Source of the DNA: a virus
DNA length: 37,246 nucleotides
Direction: 5' to 3' (one strand)
Virus record (IMG/VR): IMGVR_UViG_3300021963_004861
Location: 1-37,246 of that record
Made by a program: the position numbers and the translations under genes. The notes beneath the pieces are model-generated. The model made no database searches, had not been told where the DNA came from, and saw only the letters and a list, made by a program, of their open reading frames with translations. Of the stretch, positions 37,245-37,246 are shown in pieces (within the stretch, counting starts at the first letter, position 1; each line of letters begins with the position of its first letter).

Positions 37245-37246
37245 TT

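Overview
The window is a piece of a double-stranded DNA bacteriophage genome, most likely a short-tailed (podovirus-like) lytic phage. The evidence is a large terminase with intact ATPase and nuclease motifs, a portal, a scaffold, an SU10/DUF5309-type major capsid protein, short tail and fibre genes, a row of Ala/Gly/Lys-rich internal virion proteins and a holin. I see no sheath, tube or ordinary tape-measure gene. The host cannot be named. Almost no start codon has a Shine-Dalgarno sequence, which points to a host that initiates without one (as in Bacteroidota and some other phyla), but that is inference.

Layout. Positions 1-624 are on the + strand: the 3' end of a DNA-metabolism gene with an SSB-like acidic tip, a tRNA-Arg(CCU), a small ribbon-helix-helix regulator and a Rho-independent terminator. 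From 37244 down to 703 everything lies on the - strand in one tightly packed late cluster of about 36.5 kb, converging on that terminator. Its transcription order is: three small proteins of unknown function, terminase large subunit, a MerR/excisionase-type HTH protein, portal, a small helical protein, scaffold, major capsid protein, a conserved 123-aa protein, a connector-like protein, the receptor-binding/fibre block (24.85-27.9 kb, more AT-rich), a nozzle-like protein, five presumed internal virion proteins, one 16.8-kb gene, and finally holin and two membrane proteins.

The outstanding feature is the 16.8-kb gene, which encodes a 5,615-residue protein. It has an N-terminal HEPAH zinc-peptidase site and a series of polyvalent-protein modules of the kind carried by phage and conjugative-element proteins that enter the cell with the DNA. 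Six of its segments begin with the same short signature, [NSH]LMVG. One module keeps an intact HEVQH peptidase motif, and at least one apparent paralogue has lost it. A later module carries the EIQSD signature. The arrangement suggests a self-processing or modular ejected polyprotein.

How the genes work together: terminase, HTH protein and portal package DNA into the capsid built on the scaffold. Connector, nozzle and fibres form the tail. The alanine-rich proteins and the giant protein are probably packaged and injected to act on host defences. The holin cluster ends the cycle. The phage tRNA reads AGG, a frequent Arg codon in the giant and portal genes but rare in the capsid gene, which uses CGT/CGC.
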